Shown here piece by piece: positions 19,943-29,618 of a DNA stretch of 64,000 nucleotides (positions within the stretch are counted from its first letter, which is position 1; every line of letters begins with the position of its first letter). Source of the DNA: Methanothermus fervidus DSM 2088 (GTDB taxonomy: Archaea > Methanobacteriota > Methanobacteria > DSM-2088 > Methanothermaceae); contig CP002278.1 in the NCBI GenBank assembly GCA_000166095.1, positions 280,001-344,000 of the forward strand, in the 5' to 3' direction. Position numbers and translations under genes: made by a program. The notes below the pieces were generated by a model. The model did no database searches, was not told the DNA's origin, and saw only the letters and a list, made by a program, of their open reading frames with translations.

Positions 19943-20575
19943 TTACTTCCTCCTGTCTATTTCATCTCCATAAGCTTCTTTTGGTACTATTGCCTTAGTA
20001 ACAATGGAAACACCAAAAATTTTTATTAAATCACCAGGTATGAATGGTAAAATACCCATTGCAAGTATATTCCAAATTGTGGGTTGGATGCCCTTGCTCA
20101 TTTGCCAAAATGCTAAACCAATTGCACCTGGTACATAAATAAGTACAAAGTTAGCTATCAACATTAATATCAATATATGCTTAAATTTTCTTGCAGAAAT
20201 ATATCTGTCAATGAAATGACCTATAAATAATGATGCAAGGATAAATCCAATTAAGTATCCTCCTGTTGCACCTAATAATACTGTAATACCTCCTTTTGCA
20301 CCTGCAAACCATGAAATACCTGCTGCTCCTAAAATTACATAAAATAGTTGGCTAATACCTCCCCAATATCTACCAAGAATAACTCCAGACAATAAAACAG
20401 CGAAAGTTTGTCCGGTTATAGGTACAGGAGTCCAAGGTAATGGTATGACAATTTGTGCCATAATGCCAGTCATGGCTGCAACTGCCAGTGACATAATAGT
20501 CTTAACTACAACGCCTTGCGATGTCCTCCATTTAAAAAAGTTGTAACGTATTTCATAATATTTTTCTAAGTTCAT
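19943..20575 (-). CDS. bioY: Biotin transporter BioY (ECF S component)
   Basis: 210 residues with about six membrane segments and the BioY sequence IPLPWTPVPITGQTFAVLLSG near 43-63, followed by ILGRYWGG and GATGGYLIGF. BioY binds biotin and works with ECF energising modules (EcfA/A'/T), none of which is nearby. Start ATG 20575 with an excellent AAGGAGGTGA. The N-terminal 20 residues are basic and extend slightly beyond the usual start. Neighbours are hemA upstream and the THUMP gene downstream. Confidence 0.9.
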   Translation of the reverse strand: MNLEKYYEIRYNFFKWRTSQGVVVKTIMSLAVAAMTGIMAQIVIPLPWTPVPITGQTFAVLLSGVILGRYWGGISQLFYVILGAAGISWFAGAKGGITVLLGATGGYLIGFILASLFIGHFIDRYISARKFKHILILMLIANFVLIYVPGAIGLAFWQMSKGIQPTIWNILAMGILPFIPGDLIKIFGVSIVTKAIVPKEAYGDEIDRRK

Positions 20576-20602
20576 TTAGCTCACCTCCTTTTAAAACTTA
20601 AA

Positions 20603-21787
20603 CTAAGTAAATAAAAATTCACAAGCCTCTATAACATGTTTTTTGTCTTCTTCAGCAGCTTTTCTAATTTTGACAGTAATATCATGGAATAGCTTGTTAA
20701 TTATAGATCTTGTTAAATCATTAAAAATTTTTTCGGGATTATTAGAAGTTTCCAACATTTTTAAAGCTTTTTTAACTTCTTTATTTCTTATCTTCTCTGC
20801 CTTAATTCTAATTTTTGATATGATTTCTTCAACCTCTTTATGTTTTAACATTTTTTCAAGAGATATCATTTCTTCCTCTATAATTTTCTCCGCCTTTTCT
20901 GCTTCTTTTTCTCTTTTTTTACGATTTTTTTCAGCTATAACTCTAAGGCTATCTATGTCAAATACATTAACTCCAAGATCTTTTACTCCTTCCTCTACAT
21001 CTCTAGGATTTGCTATATCGATTATTATTACAGACTTCCGCCTTTCAGGAGGAATTTTTTTAATTCGTTCCCGAGTTATTACAGGGTGTGGAGCTCCTGT
21101 AGCACTTATGATTATGTCCACATCTTTTATTACATCTTTTAATTTTTCAAAACGTATAGCACGTCCTCCTAATTCTTTTGCTAATTTTACAGCCCTATCA
21201 TATGTCCTATTAGCAACTAAAATTGCTTCAAGATTTTTATCTGCCAATGATTTAGCAACCAATGTACCCATTTCTCCAGCTCCAACAACTAAAACTTTTT
21301 TATTTTCCAAACTTCCACATATAGATTCTGCTAACTCAACTGCTGCAGATCCTATAGATACAGATCCCTCACTAATTTTTGTTTTTTTCCTTACTACTTG
21401 TCCAACATGGATCGCCTTATTGAATATTAATTCCAAAAGGTCACCACATGTTCCATTATTTTGTGCTTGTAATTTAGCATCCTTTATTTGTCCCAAAATT
21501 TGTGTTTCACCTATTATCATTGATTCTAGGCCAGACGCTAATTTTAATAAATGCAATATTGCTTTTTTATTTTTTTCAATGATTACATCCATATTTTTAA
21601 AGATATTTTCATCAAAGTTATCAGTCACAATATAATATTCCACGCGATTACAAGTTTTTATGCTGACACATTCTTTTATTTTACCTGCTTTCCATAAAGA
21701 TTTAATGATTTTTGCCATCCTTGGAGCAGATTCCTCCAATGTTTTTACATCTGCCATCTTGTGGTCAACTCTAATGTTGATGATCAT
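20603..21787 (-). CDS. hemA: Glutamyl-tRNA reductase
   Basis: 394 residues from ATG 21787, which gives MIINIRVDHK as in archaeal homologues; a GTG at 21802 lies within the Shine-Dalgarno sequence AGGTGAGG. HemA reduces glutamyl-tRNA to glutamate-1-semialdehyde, the first step of tetrapyrroles (F430, corrinoids, siroheme). The catalytic Cys is in SIKTCNRVEYY, followed by LASGLESMIIGETQILGQ and the NADPH loop LVVGAGEMGTLV. It overlaps no gene but follows the siroheme gene closely, a tetrapyrrole pair. Confidence 0.96.
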   Translation of the reverse strand: MIINIRVDHKMADVKTLEESAPRMAKIIKSLWKAGKIKECVSIKTCNRVEYYIVTDNFDENIFKNMDVIIEKNKKAILHLLKLASGLESMIIGETQILGQIKDAKLQAQNNGTCGDLLELIFNKAIHVGQVVRKKTKISEGSVSIGSAAVELAESICGSLENKKVLVVGAGEMGTLVAKSLADKNLEAILVANRTYDRAVKLAKELGGRAIRFEKLKDVIKDVDIIISATGAPHPVITRERIKKIPPERRKSVIIIDIANPRDVEEGVKDLGVNVFDIDSLRVIAEKNRKKREKEAEKAEKIIEEEMISLEKMLKHKEVEEIISKIRIKAEKIRNKEVKKALKMLETSNNPEKIFNDLTRSIINKLFHDITVKIRKAAEEDKKHVIEACEFLFT

Positions 21788-21798
21788 TGAAATTTTCC

Positions 21799-22398
21799 TC
21801 ACCTCTGCAATAATTTATCAACATAATTTTTGGCTTTTTCTAAGTTTCCATCTTTTAGATATTCTTTGATTTTTTTGTCATTAAATAGTTTGTATAATAT
21901 TTTTTTCCTTTCTCTATGGTCATTGAATAAATTTTTAATTTTTTTTCGTGCATAATTTTGTAGTTCAACATTTAAAACATCTTCTTCATTGATACAGGAT
22001 TTTATTTTTTCTTTTAAATATTTAGCCATTAGTGGACTTTTACCCTTAGTAAAAATAGAAATTTGAATATCATTAATAGAAAAAACCGAAGGAATCGCTA
22101 TATTACCTTTAATTAAGTCATCTGCACGATTTACTAATTTATTTTTAGCAAGTTTAGTGGCTTTTTCATTTAAATATTTATCAGGAGTTGCTACAATTAC
22201 AATGTCTGCCCATTTTATCCATTTTTCCATTTCATGAAGTGGTTTAGTATTAAAATTTCTTAAAGATTTATTACTACCTAGAATAACTTCTGCTCCAGCT
22301 TTAATAAATTTTTTTGCTCTCCTTCTTGCAACTTCTCCGGAGCCAAGTACAAATATTTTTTTTCCAGTTACATTTAAAAAAATAGGTATCCAAGCCAT
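21799..22398 (-). CDS. Precorrin-2 dehydrogenase / siroheme synthase-type protein
   Basis: 199 residues. The N-terminal Rossmann domain has WIPIFLNVTGKKIFVLGSGEVARRRAKKF (residues 3-31) and ADIVIVATPDKYLNEKA; NLQISIFTKGKSPLMAKYLKEKI-type sequence follows, as in CysG-N/Met8/SirC proteins. It oxidises precorrin-2 to sirohydrochlorin, the branch point to F430, siroheme and cobalamin. ATG at 22398. The pairing with hemA (11 bases between it and the hemA ATG) supports this. Whether it also has ferrochelatase activity cannot be seen. Confidence 0.88.
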   Translation of the reverse strand: MAWIPIFLNVTGKKIFVLGSGEVARRRAKKFIKAGAEVILGSNKSLRNFNTKPLHEMEKWIKWADIVIVATPDKYLNEKATKLAKNKLVNRADDLIKGNIAIPSVFSINDIQISIFTKGKSPLMAKYLKEKIKSCINEEDVLNVELQNYARKKIKNLFNDHRERKKILYKLFNDKKIKEYLKDGNLEKAKNYVDKLLQR

Positions 22399-22404
22399 TT
22401 TTAT

Positions 22405-22881
22405 CTATTTATTTAAATTTTTAAGCCTTAAAAGCTTCATTGCGGTTCTAATATCATAATCACAATCTTCTAAAGTCGATTTTGCTTCTTCAACTGATAC
22501 ATTAAAAGCTTCTGCTAATGCCTTTATTGTATCTTCTTCACTATATTTCGCCTTATTAGTAAGTTTTTCTGCCAGTTTTTTCTTTAACTCCATGTATTCA
22601 TCTACATCCATGTTTATTTTCCTTAGAACATGGTCTCTGATTGGACAAGGTTTCGATGGTTTACAACACCATACTAATGATCCAAAACATGTTTCTTTAC
22701 CTGCCCCTAACCTAGTATTTTTTGCAAATTCTTTTTTGATTTTAACATATTCCTCTGGTGTTAATTTTGCTTTTTTAAGTGCATCATGGATTGGACATGG
22801 TTTTATTGGAGGGCAACAAAAAGCTAAACCTCTGATATCTCCTCCTCTACAAATATGTGATGGTGCATCTTCCCAACCCAT
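22405..22881 (-). CDS. Methanogenesis marker protein 9
   Basis: 158 residues with two similar Cys-rich blocks, CRGGDIRGLAFCCPPIKPCPIHDAL (broken here into CRGGD, CCPP and CPIHDAL; about 11-35) and CFGSLVWCCKPSKPCPIRDH (about 64-83), followed by a helical UBA-like tail EEDTIKALAEAFNVSVEEAKSTL. This matches the methanogenesis marker 9 domain, found only in methanogens. The paired Cys clusters suggest Fe-S or metal binding. ATG 22881 with GGAGGG upstream. It lies 12 bases after atwA, so a role in methyl-CoM reductase activation or maturation is a reasonable inference. Confidence 0.87.
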   Translation of the reverse strand: MGWEDAPSHICRGGDIRGLAFCCPPIKPCPIHDALKKAKLTPEEYVKIKKEFAKNTRLGAGKETCFGSLVWCCKPSKPCPIRDHVLRKINMDVDEYMELKKKLAEKLTNKAKYSEEDTIKALAEAFNVSVEEAKSTLEDCDYDIRTAMKLLRLKNLNK

Positions 22882-22893
22882 GTTTACCCTCCA

Positions 22894-24489
22894 TCATCCT
22901 TCCACAGACATTTTCTTTTTTTCTTCTGGAGTTAATTCTTCTACAATGTCTTCAGGGTCGCCGATTTTCAATATTTTTCCACCTCTCATCAACGCTGCCC
23001 TGTCACAAACTTCTAAAACAAAATCCATATCGTGAGATACTATAATATATGTCTGATCAAGTTCTTCTCGTGATTTAAGAATTGAATCACTAACCTGTAT
23101 TCTCGTAATTGGATCCATTGTACCTGTAGGTTCATCTAGAATTACAATTTTAGGTTCTTTTATTAATACCTGAGCTAAAGCAACTCTGTGTCTTTCACCA
23201 CCACTTAACTCATCTGGCATTTTATGTAGCAATTCTTTTGCTTTTTTTTCATTAAACCCTACTGCTTTAAGTACATATACAGCTTTCATCCTAGCAAATT
23301 CTGCAGGTAACTCAAGATTTATAGCATCAGTTAAATTTTCTAGTATTGTTCTATGAGGATATAAGCTGAATTCTTGATGTAATATACCAATATAAGGAAT
23401 AACTCTTCCTCTTTTTGTGGGCCCCTTTTCTTTCATATTTATCCATTCGTCACCTAAACGGATACAAACATCGCCATCGCTAGGATCTGTTAATCCTGCT
23501 ATCATTCGAGACAATGTTGTTTTTCCTGCACCACTTAATCCAACTATTCCAAATATTTCTCCCTCATAAACATCGAAAGATACACCATCAACAGCTTTGA
23601 CCATACCTCTTTCAATTGAATAATAATGTTTTTTAAGATTTCTTACTTTAATTATTGGATTAACAAATTCAACACGTTTTCTTTCTTTTAATTCTGGGAC
23701 ATGTTCAAGGAATTTACCCACAACCGTCTCAGGATCTCCTTCTTCAACAACTTCACCTTCATCTAACCATACAACATAATCAGGCAATTCTTTCATAACT
23801 TCTGGCCAGTGAGAAGTCACAACCATCGTAATATTTTTTTCTTTAACACCTTTAACAAGTGCTGAATGTACTAAATCGGCAGTTCTTGGATCTAATGTAC
23901 CAGTTGGTTCATCAGCTAAAAATAACATTGGATTCTTAGCTAATTGTCTAGCAAGAACAACTCTTTGCTTTTCACCACCACTTAAGTCTCTTGCTATATG
24001 TGTTATCCTGTGTGTTAATTGTACCATCTCCAATAATTCTATAGCTTTTGGAACACTTTTTTCATATTCTAGCTCATCAATTGCTTTAATCACATTGTCA
24101 ATTACAGGTTCATCTTCATATAAAGCAAAAGTTCTTTGTAGCATTATTGCAGTTCTTTTTCTAATAGCTGCAAATAATTTTCTATCACAATTCCAAAAAT
24201 CTACTTTTTTAAATTTAAATTTTCCACCACATAGACAATCTTTACCTTTATATGAGGGCGGTTCTACACGCATACACTTAGGACATATCGCTATATTATA
24301 TATAACACTGCCTTCTGTTGGTTTATAATCTCTCATCCCTCTTAGCATGTTTATTAATACTGATTTACCGGCTCCACTTTTTCCTAATATTCCAACAACT
24401 TTTCCTTCATCTATTTTTAAATTTAAATTTTTTAAAGCATATTTTCCGTTAAATGCCTTACTAACATTTTTTAATTCTATGAAGTTCAT
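22894..24489 (-). CDS. atwA: Methyl-coenzyme M reductase system component A2 (double ABC ATPase)
   Basis: 531 residues: two ABC ATPase domains without membrane segments. Walker A motifs are GKSGAGKS at 36-43 and GLSGAGKT near 317-324; ABC signatures are LSGGEKQR and LSGGERHR; Walker B regions end in [11 protein letters not shown] and [11 protein letters not shown] four-Cys insertion (Cys69, 72, 85, 87) in the first domain is typical of A2. AtwA supplies ATP-dependent reductive activation of nickel F430 in methyl-CoM reductase. ATG 24489 with GGTGAT upstream. Directly followed by marker 9 and preceded by a TIM-barrel gene. Confidence 0.95.
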   Translation of the reverse strand: MNFIELKNVSKAFNGKYALKNLNLKIDEGKVVGILGKSGAGKSVLINMLRGMRDYKPTEGSVIYNIAICPKCMRVEPPSYKGKDCLCGGKFKFKKVDFWNCDRKLFAAIRKRTAIMLQRTFALYEDEPVIDNVIKAIDELEYEKSVPKAIELLEMVQLTHRITHIARDLSGGEKQRVVLARQLAKNPMLFLADEPTGTLDPRTADLVHSALVKGVKEKNITMVVTSHWPEVMKELPDYVVWLDEGEVVEEGDPETVVGKFLEHVPELKERKRVEFVNPIIKVRNLKKHYYSIERGMVKAVDGVSFDVYEGEIFGIVGLSGAGKTTLSRMIAGLTDPSDGDVCIRLGDEWINMKEKGPTKRGRVIPYIGILHQEFSLYPHRTILENLTDAINLELPAEFARMKAVYVLKAVGFNEKKAKELLHKMPDELSGGERHRVALAQVLIKEPKIVILDEPTGTMDPITRIQVSDSILKSREELDQTYIIVSHDMDFVLEVCDRAALMRGGKILKIGDPEDIVEELTPEEKKKMSVEG

Positions 24490-24529
24490 GAAAAATCACC
24501 TTCATGAAAAGTATTATGTTTAGGTATAG

Positions 24530-25264
24530 TTAAATTTTTTTCAGGTCGAAATCAATTTTTCCACCAAGAGCTGCACGTGCTATGGATATACCATCTGCAC
24601 CACTTTTCAACATATTTCTAGCTGATTTGATGTCTCTTATGGAGTTGTTACCAATTAAAAATGCATTTTTTATGGCACTGCTAACTTTTTTTACAGAATT
24701 TAAATCTGCACAATCAGCGCCTGGCTTCATAGCATCAAAATGTATATAATCACAACCTATATCATCAAGTAATGATGCTACCTCTCTTTCATCGACCCCT
24801 GGAACATTAGCTCTAAATTTAACAGAAACAGGTTTATGTGCTTTTTTTACAACCTCTGTAACATATTCTTCTAAAAAATCCAAATCATAAAGTAATGCCT
24901 GCCCACAACCCAATTCTATTATTTCTTTTTGTCTACAGTGGGCATTTATTTCTATTATGTCAATACTTTTAATTTTAGATATTTTGATTATTGGATCAGG
25001 AGTCACAGAACGCAAATTCACTGAAACTAATACATTACTATAGTATTTTTTAATTTTTTCAGATTCTTTTTTTATAATATGAGGTAATTTTTGGGGCTCG
25101 ATGTCAAATTCAGGCCTTCCTCTTTTAATCATTTTTTTTCCAGCAGTAGCAGTGAGATTATCAGCGTTATAGCCTCCTAAAGTAACCATATCAAATCCAT
25201 ATGGTATCAATTTTAAACAAAAATCAGCATTTGTTATTCCAGCCATTGGTGCCAAGACTTCAAT
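24530..25264 (-). CDS. Archaeal dihydrouridine-synthase-like TIM-barrel protein
   Basis: 244 residues if started at ATT 25264. [13 protein letters not shown] is the Dus-type N-terminus, followed by [42 protein letters not shown] and [21 protein letters not shown]. This is the archaeal NifR3-related family; the function is unproven, with a flavin-binding TIM barrel expected. The first canonical start, TTG 25255, falls at the conserved LAPMAG and has no Shine-Dalgarno site. ATT 25264 has GGAG seven bases upstream, inside the end of the GTP cyclohydrolase gene, which it overlaps by five bases. Confidence 0.82.
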   Translation of the reverse strand: MEVLAPMAGITNADFCLKLIPYGFDMVTLGGYNADNLTATAGKKMIKRGRPEFDIEPQKLPHIIKKESEKIKKYYSNVLVSVNLRSVTPDPIIKISKIKSIDIIEINAHCRQKEIIELGCGQALLYDLDFLEEYVTEVVKKAHKPVSVKFRANVPGVDEREVASLLDDIGCDYIHFDAMKPGADCADLNSVKKVSSAIKNAFLIGNNSIRDIKSARNMLKSGADGISIARAALGGKIDFDLKKI

Positions 25265-26024
25265 TTATCATCTCCTTCTCTTCAATCATGTGGACTAGAC
25301 TGGATGTATTACCTTCTCTTATTGCTTCTAGTGCTAAATCTGCAAGATTTGCAGCCTTATATGCTGTAGATGCTTTTCCCACACCTGCTTTTAATTCTAT
25401 ATTTAGTTCTTCATCAACAATTTTTAAAATTTTTAATAAAGCATTTGTTTTCACACCATTACATAAGGACATAAAGTTATCTCCACCAATAAAGAATATA
25501 AGCGCCCCTTTTTTGAAAAGTTCATCCATTAATATTTGATATACTTTATTAACAAAGAGAAATGTGTCATATGCAGATACCGTATCTGTCAATTTTTTAG
25601 TTATACCATTAATGTCAATATGAGCTATCTGTACAAATCCATTTTCAGCTATACTATCTACAGCTAAAATTTCTTTACGTTTTGGAGATTGTGCACTACC
25701 ATATTTTTGAAGGGCCTTTGTGGCATTGTATTGTGCATCATATGGCGTGTTTCCAGCCCCTATTCCCATACTTATTGTGATTGGATATCTATTCCCTATA
25801 GATTTTTGAATGTGTTTATGGTCTTCAATAGATATATTATTGCTAATTGCAAGCATGTTATCAAAACGTGTAAAAAAAACTAATCCTCCTCTTGCGGCGA
25901 ATTGTTGCTCAAGATCTGCATACAATTCTGCTTGTAATATTTGTAAATCGGATTCTGCTTTTGGAGAAGGAGTCACTGTCCAAGGACCATAATTATCTAT
26001 CTGTATCAAAGTCATCTGTATCAT
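25260..26024 (-). CDS. arfA: GTP cyclohydrolase III (archaeal, IIa-type)
   Basis: 254 residues from ATG 26024 (GGTGG four bases before; a GTG at 26033 is too close to it). The enzyme opens GTP to 2-amino-5-formylamino-6-ribosylamino-pyrimidinone phosphate, first step to riboflavin and the deazaflavin of F420. Characteristic sequences are [13 protein letters not shown] (about 6-18), the cyclase-like [13 protein letters not shown] and the second-domain [10 protein letters not shown] and FFIGGDNFM. It overlaps the 3' end of cofD by about 32 bases, linking it to F420 synthesis. Confidence 0.94.
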   Translation of the reverse strand: MIQMTLIQIDNYGPWTVTPSPKAESDLQILQAELYADLEQQFAARGGLVFFTRFDNMLAISNNISIEDHKHIQKSIGNRYPITISMGIGAGNTPYDAQYNATKALQKYGSAQSPKRKEILAVDSIAENGFVQIAHIDINGITKKLTDTVSAYDTFLFVNKVYQILMDELFKKGALIFFIGGDNFMSLCNGVKTNALLKILKIVDEELNIELKAGVGKASTAYKAANLADLALEAIREGNTSSLVHMIEEKEMIN

Positions 26025-26922
26025 ATATTCCACCTAACACTACTTTCGCCACTCTTACTTTGTCTTTAATATTTCTCATTAATATATTCGTCGTTTTAAC
26101 ATCTTTTATTATTTTTTCTACTTTTTTTAAATGAATATCTTTATTATCTAGTACAAATCTATCTAAAAAATCTTTATACATGAGACACACACCATAAGAT
26201 GTAGGTTCATATCCAATTGCCTTCATAAATTTAGCTGCAGGTCCACTAAAAGGTTTATTACCCAAAAATGGTGAAACTGCTGCAACATAAACTTTTTTTA
26301 ATGCTTTTTTTACACCTTTCATCGATATTATTGGTCCTATAGATGTAACCGGATTTGAGGGACCAATTACAACTATATCAGAATTTTCTATTGATTCTAT
26401 AACCTTAGGGGCAGGTTTAACATTTTTATAGGAAACATCAAGTACATTTGGTTTTGCATTTTTTTCTATTAAAAATTCGTGAAATTTCATCTCACCTTCA
26501 TCTGTTATTATCTTAATATTTGACTCTTGATTACTCATTGGTAAGACTTGTGCTTTAATACCAAGTATTTTTCTTTGTATGTCTACAGCCTTTGATAAGT
26601 CATATTTTTCCTTTAAAATTGTTTTTTGAATTTTAAAAGCTCTATCTTTATCTCCAATTTTAAGTAATTCTGGACAACCTAATTTTTTGAGATATTCATG
26701 AGTAACAAATGTGTCATCTCTTCTACCATACCATGTTTTTTCATTTACAATATCTGCAAGAGTATATAACACTGTATCTACATCTGGAGCAATGTACAAA
26801 CCTCTATAGTAAAAATTTTCAACTGTATTGACAATTATGGTTAAATCTTCTTCCTTTATTAATTTTTTTAATCCTTGGATTAACTTAGGCCCACCTGTTC
26901 CTCCAGATAATACTGTTATCAT
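25993..26922 (-). CDS. cofD: 2-phospho-L-lactate transferase
   Basis: 309 residues, normal. CofD transfers the phospholactyl group from its guanosine-diphosphate form to Fo, making F420-0. N-terminus [18 protein letters not shown] (P-loop-like), [29 protein letters not shown] and [16 protein letters not shown] are family hallmarks. ATG 26922 overlaps the cofE stop (ATGA). The following GTP cyclohydrolase III gene overlaps it, so the cofE-cofD-arfA order places F420 steps in one transcript. Confidence 0.96.
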   Translation of the reverse strand: MITVLSGGTGGPKLIQGLKKLIKEEDLTIIVNTVENFYYRGLYIAPDVDTVLYTLADIVNEKTWYGRRDDTFVTHEYLKKLGCPELLKIGDKDRAFKIQKTILKEKYDLSKAVDIQRKILGIKAQVLPMSNQESNIKIITDEGEMKFHEFLIEKNAKPNVLDVSYKNVKPAPKVIESIENSDIVVIGPSNPVTSIGPIISMKGVKKALKKVYVAAVSPFLGNKPFSGPAAKFMKAIGYEPTSYGVCLMYKDFLDRFVLDNKDIHLKKVEKIIKDVKTTNILMRNIKDKVRVAKVVLGGIYDTDDFDTDR

Positions 26923-27674
26923 CTAAACACATCATATTCTTTTTTTCTTAATAAAAGTTTAGCGTTTCCATCGCCTTTAAGATGATCAAATTTATATCCA
27001 CGTACTATAACTACGGGTATTCCTTCATTTGCTTGCCCCATAACCATTGATGCTGCCGAAGCAATTTCATCTGCCACCGCAATTTTCGTTGTTTTTAATT
27101 TTCGGCCATAAAGATCTTTTTCACCCCTTCTGTCCCATAGTGGATTTATTCCTGCCACTCCAACTGCAACACCTATTCCTCCATCTCTAAATGGTCTCCC
27201 TTGTGTATCTGATATTATTACAGCTATATCTTTCCCAGTTTCTTTTTTTATTTTATTATAAATCGTTTTAGCACTTTTATCTGGATCTTTGGGAAGTGGT
27301 TTTGCAAAACCTTTTTTAACGTTGGACTCATCTACACCTGCATTTGCACATACAAAACCATGATGGGTTTCTGTAATTACAAAATCATGACCTATCTTTA
27401 CCAACTCTTCAGATTCTCTTAAAATAACTTCCACTAATTTAGGATCTTTATTTATCTTTCTTGCGAGTTTTTTAGCAAATTCACTACATTCAACTTTATT
27501 TAAATCTATTAAATTACCTTCTGCTTTAGACACAATTGTCTCAGCGACAACAATAATATCATTATTCTTTATTCCTACCTTTTCCTTTTCTGCACATTTT
27601 ATTATTAATTTACCTAAATCATCTCCTTTTTTAATCATTGGTAATTTAATACCTATTAGTTCAATTTTCTGCAT
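26919..27674 (-). CDS. cofE: F420-0:gamma-glutamyl ligase
   Basis: 251 residues. CofE adds gamma-linked glutamates to F420-0 using GTP. Visible family sequences: [17 protein letters not shown] at the N-terminus, [12 protein letters not shown] near 48, [38 protein letters not shown] near 150-174 and [28 protein letters not shown] 27674; it overlaps the end of purO by 14 bases and cofD by four. Confidence 0.96.
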   Translation of the reverse strand: MQKIELIGIKLPMIKKGDDLGKLIIKCAEKEKVGIKNNDIIVVAETIVSKAEGNLIDLNKVECSEFAKKLARKINKDPKLVEVILRESEELVKIGHDFVITETHHGFVCANAGVDESNVKKGFAKPLPKDPDKSAKTIYNKIKKETGKDIAVIISDTQGRPFRDGGIGVAVGVAGINPLWDRRGEKDLYGRKLKTTKIAVADEIASAASMVMGQANEGIPVVIVRGYKFDHLKGDGNAKLLLRKKEYDVFR

Positions 27675-28278
27675 TTAAGCACCTTGCATACATTTCCCAT
27701 TTTTCTTTTTTAAAAGCAGCTGCAGCAGTTACTGGATGTGTAAATTTCTTAAAAATACCTTTATTTAAAATAAAATCTACAGCTTCTTTAGCATTTTTTG
27801 CTTCAAATTTTACTTCTTTAGGTACATTATGCTTATACACTGCTATATAATATGATTTCATTGGTTTAATTTTTTCGATTCTTATGAAATCTTTTGTAAC
27901 AATTCCTATGTATCCTTTTTTATTATTTATTACACCTGCAATTCTTGGTGTATTATATTCATCTTTTTCATAATCAAAAACAAGAAGTGCTAAAGTCATT
28001 GCATCCTTCATGTTCATGCCTGATTCAATCTTTTCAGCTATAATATCTGTGTGTGATCCATTTGAAACAACTGCAACATCATCAACTATTCTTATACAAT
28101 TATAGGAAATATATGGATTTTTAAAAATTTCTTCTTCATGTCCTTCTTTAGGAACAATACTTATTTTATTTTTAAATATTTTTGCTACTCTATTTGGAAA
28201 GGATCTACTAGACACACGATATGCTACATAATATCCATTTTCATTGCTTCCAACAACTAAAAATCTTCCAACATACAA
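27661..28278 (-). CDS. purO: IMP cyclohydrolase, archaeal PurO type
   Basis: 205 residues. PurO closes the purine ring (FAICAR to IMP), replacing bacterial PurH. Family sequences: YVGRFLVVGSNENGYYVAYRVSSRSFPNR (broken here as YVGRFLVVG and YRVSSRSFPNR; residues 2-31), VSNGSHTDIIAEKI, YNTPRIAGVI and the C-terminal HPVTAAAAF. TTG start at 28278 with GGAGGTG seven bases upstream. It is the first gene of the long minus-strand series that continues through cofE, cofD, arfA, atwA and hemA to ppcA. Confidence 0.94.
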   Translation of the reverse strand: MYVGRFLVVGSNENGYYVAYRVSSRSFPNRVAKIFKNKISIVPKEGHEEEIFKNPYISYNCIRIVDDVAVVSNGSHTDIIAEKIESGMNMKDAMTLALLVFDYEKDEYNTPRIAGVINNKKGYIGIVTKDFIRIEKIKPMKSYYIAVYKHNVPKEVKFEAKNAKEAVDFILNKGIFKKFTHPVTAAAAFKKEKWEMYARCLNAEN

Positions 28279-28331
28279 AAATACACACCTCCATTACTTA
28301 TTTATAATAATTAAAATTTAATATAAAAATC
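28279..28331. promoter_or_regulatory. Compact divergent promoter, purO / ModE-like regulator
   Basis: Fifty-three bases separate two divergent starts. TTTATAAT at 28301-28308 lies about 28 bases upstream of the plus-strand ATG, predicting a leaderless mRNA for the regulator. On the minus strand, TTTATATTA (about 28316-28324) would start purO transcription near 28294, just before its GGAGGTG (28286-28292). The boxes nearly overlap, so the regulator could influence purO transcription; this is inference. Confidence 0.4.
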
Positions 28332-29021
28332 ATGATCAAGGGGATTTTGAGGTATCAATTACAAATTGAAGGTAAAGTTGTAACGATTGACGAAAGAAAA
28401 ATTAGATTACTCCGAGGTATTAAAAGATATGGTTCAATTAAAAAGGCATCGGAAAATTGTAGAATTCCATATAGGACAGCGTTAAAGTATATTAAATCTA
28501 TGGAAGATGAATTAGAGTCTAAGATAGTTATTACAAAAAGAGGTGGGCTTGGAGGAGGAGGGAAAACTAGATTAACAACTACTGGTGAGAGAATCTTACT
28601 TGAATATCAAAAATTGAATTATTTGATTAAAAAGCACAAACATGTAAATGAGTTGGAGGGTGTTGTAAAGAAGATAGATAAATCTAAGAGATTAATGATC
28701 ATTGGTGTCGATAACATTGAAATTGAAGTCCCTTTAGATCCTAAAGTAAAAGAGGGAGATGAAGTTATAGTTTTCATAGATCCTGAGGATATTTTTATAA
28801 CTTTAGATATACATAAATCAAGTGTTAGAAATATTATAAAAGCAAAAATAGTTGGTGTCAAAGTAAAAAATGGAATTGTAAGTTTAAAGTTGCTAGCTAA
28901 TAATCTACATTTCTTTGCAGATATAACTAAATATTCGTGGGATAAATTAAAGTTAGATTTAGAAGATGAGGTTTACATAGGATTTAAAGCTTTATCTACA
29001 GCTGTTATAAAGAAAATATAA
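28332..29021 (+). CDS. ModE-like transcriptional regulator with TOBE domain
   Basis: 229 residues. The N-terminal winged helix is of the ModE/LysR type (DERKIRLLRGIKRYGSIKKASENC; RIPYRTALKYIKSMEDEL, about 20-62) with GGLGGGGKTRLTTTGERIL. The C-terminal half contains a TOBE/Mop-like molybdate-binding region (VEGDEVIVFIDPEDIFITL-type and HKSSVRNIIKAKIVGVKVKNG). Such proteins regulate genes by molybdate or tungstate. ATG at 28332 with no Shine-Dalgarno site and a TATA box about 28 bases upstream, so probably leaderless. It converges with hisB, 12 bases apart. Confidence 0.88.
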   Translation: MIKGILRYQLQIEGKVVTIDERKIRLLRGIKRYGSIKKASENCRIPYRTALKYIKSMEDELESKIVITKRGGLGGGGKTRLTTTGERILLEYQKLNYLIKKHKHVNELEGVVKKIDKSKRLMIIGVDNIEIEVPLDPKVKEGDEVIVFIDPEDIFITLDIHKSSVRNIIKAKIVGVKVKNGIVSLKLLANNLHFFADITKYSWDKLKLDLEDEVYIGFKALSTAVIKKI

Positions 29022-29033
29022 CGATTAAGTAGT

Positions 29034-29612
29034 TCAATCAAGTAATCCCTTAGTACTTTTAATCTTGTTATCCTCTAAAGTAAGTGCATCTGAAATTGCA
29101 ATTCCCAATGCTTTAAACAATGCTTCTGCTTTATGGTGATCATTTACACCCTCAACTTCACAATGTAAGGTGATTCCATAATTTTTTGCAAAACTATCTA
29201 AAAAATGAGGAATGTTTTCTGTTGAAACATCTCCAATTTTTTCTCTTTTAAAACTACCTTTTATTTTAAAAAATGCTCTTCCACTTATATCTACGGCAAC
29301 CATAGCTAATGAGTCGTCCATAGGTACAATAGCACTTGATATTCTTTTTATACCTTTCTTACTACCAGTACATTTTTTAAATGCTCTACCAAGTACGATT
29401 CCTATATCTTCAACTAAATGGTGATCATCAACATCTATGTCACCTTTAGAAGTTATTTCGATGTTAAAATTACCATATTTTGCAAATGTCTCTAATAAAT
29501 GATCAAGAAATCTTAAAGATGTATTTATTTTATATTTTCCATCGCCATCCAAATTTAATAATATTGATATTTTTGTTTCCAATGTTTCTCTCTCAATTTT
29601 ACATTTCCTCAT
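29034..29612 (-). CDS. hisB: Imidazoleglycerol-phosphate dehydratase
   Basis: 192 residues, the monofunctional enzyme of histidine synthesis. Duplicated metal-binding motifs are DHLLETFAKYG, DVDDHHLVEDIGIVLG near 60-75 and EVEGVNDHHKAEALFKALG near 154-172, with the His-His pairs that bind manganese. ATG 29612. It follows a ferredoxin gene by six bases on the same strand, but no other his gene is nearby. Confidence 0.97.
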   Translation of the reverse strand: MRKCKIERETLETKISILLNLDGDGKYKINTSLRFLDHLLETFAKYGNFNIEITSKGDIDVDDHHLVEDIGIVLGRAFKKCTGSKKGIKRISSAIVPMDDSLAMVAVDISGRAFFKIKGSFKREKIGDVSTENIPHFLDSFAKNYGITLHCEVEGVNDHHKAEALFKALGIAISDALTLEDNKIKSTKGLLD

Positions 29613-29618
29613 AGAAGA

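Noticed and set aside
20643-21635. Long plus-strand open frame (330 codons)
   Set aside because: Exactly antisense to hemA, which has clear family motifs; Ser/Phe-rich translation typical of reverse reading of AT-rich genes.
21787-21805. ATT start for hemA (in-frame ATT just before ATG)
   Set aside because: ATG 21787 gives the family N-terminus MIINIRVDHK with an acceptable ribosome site, so no unusual codon is needed.
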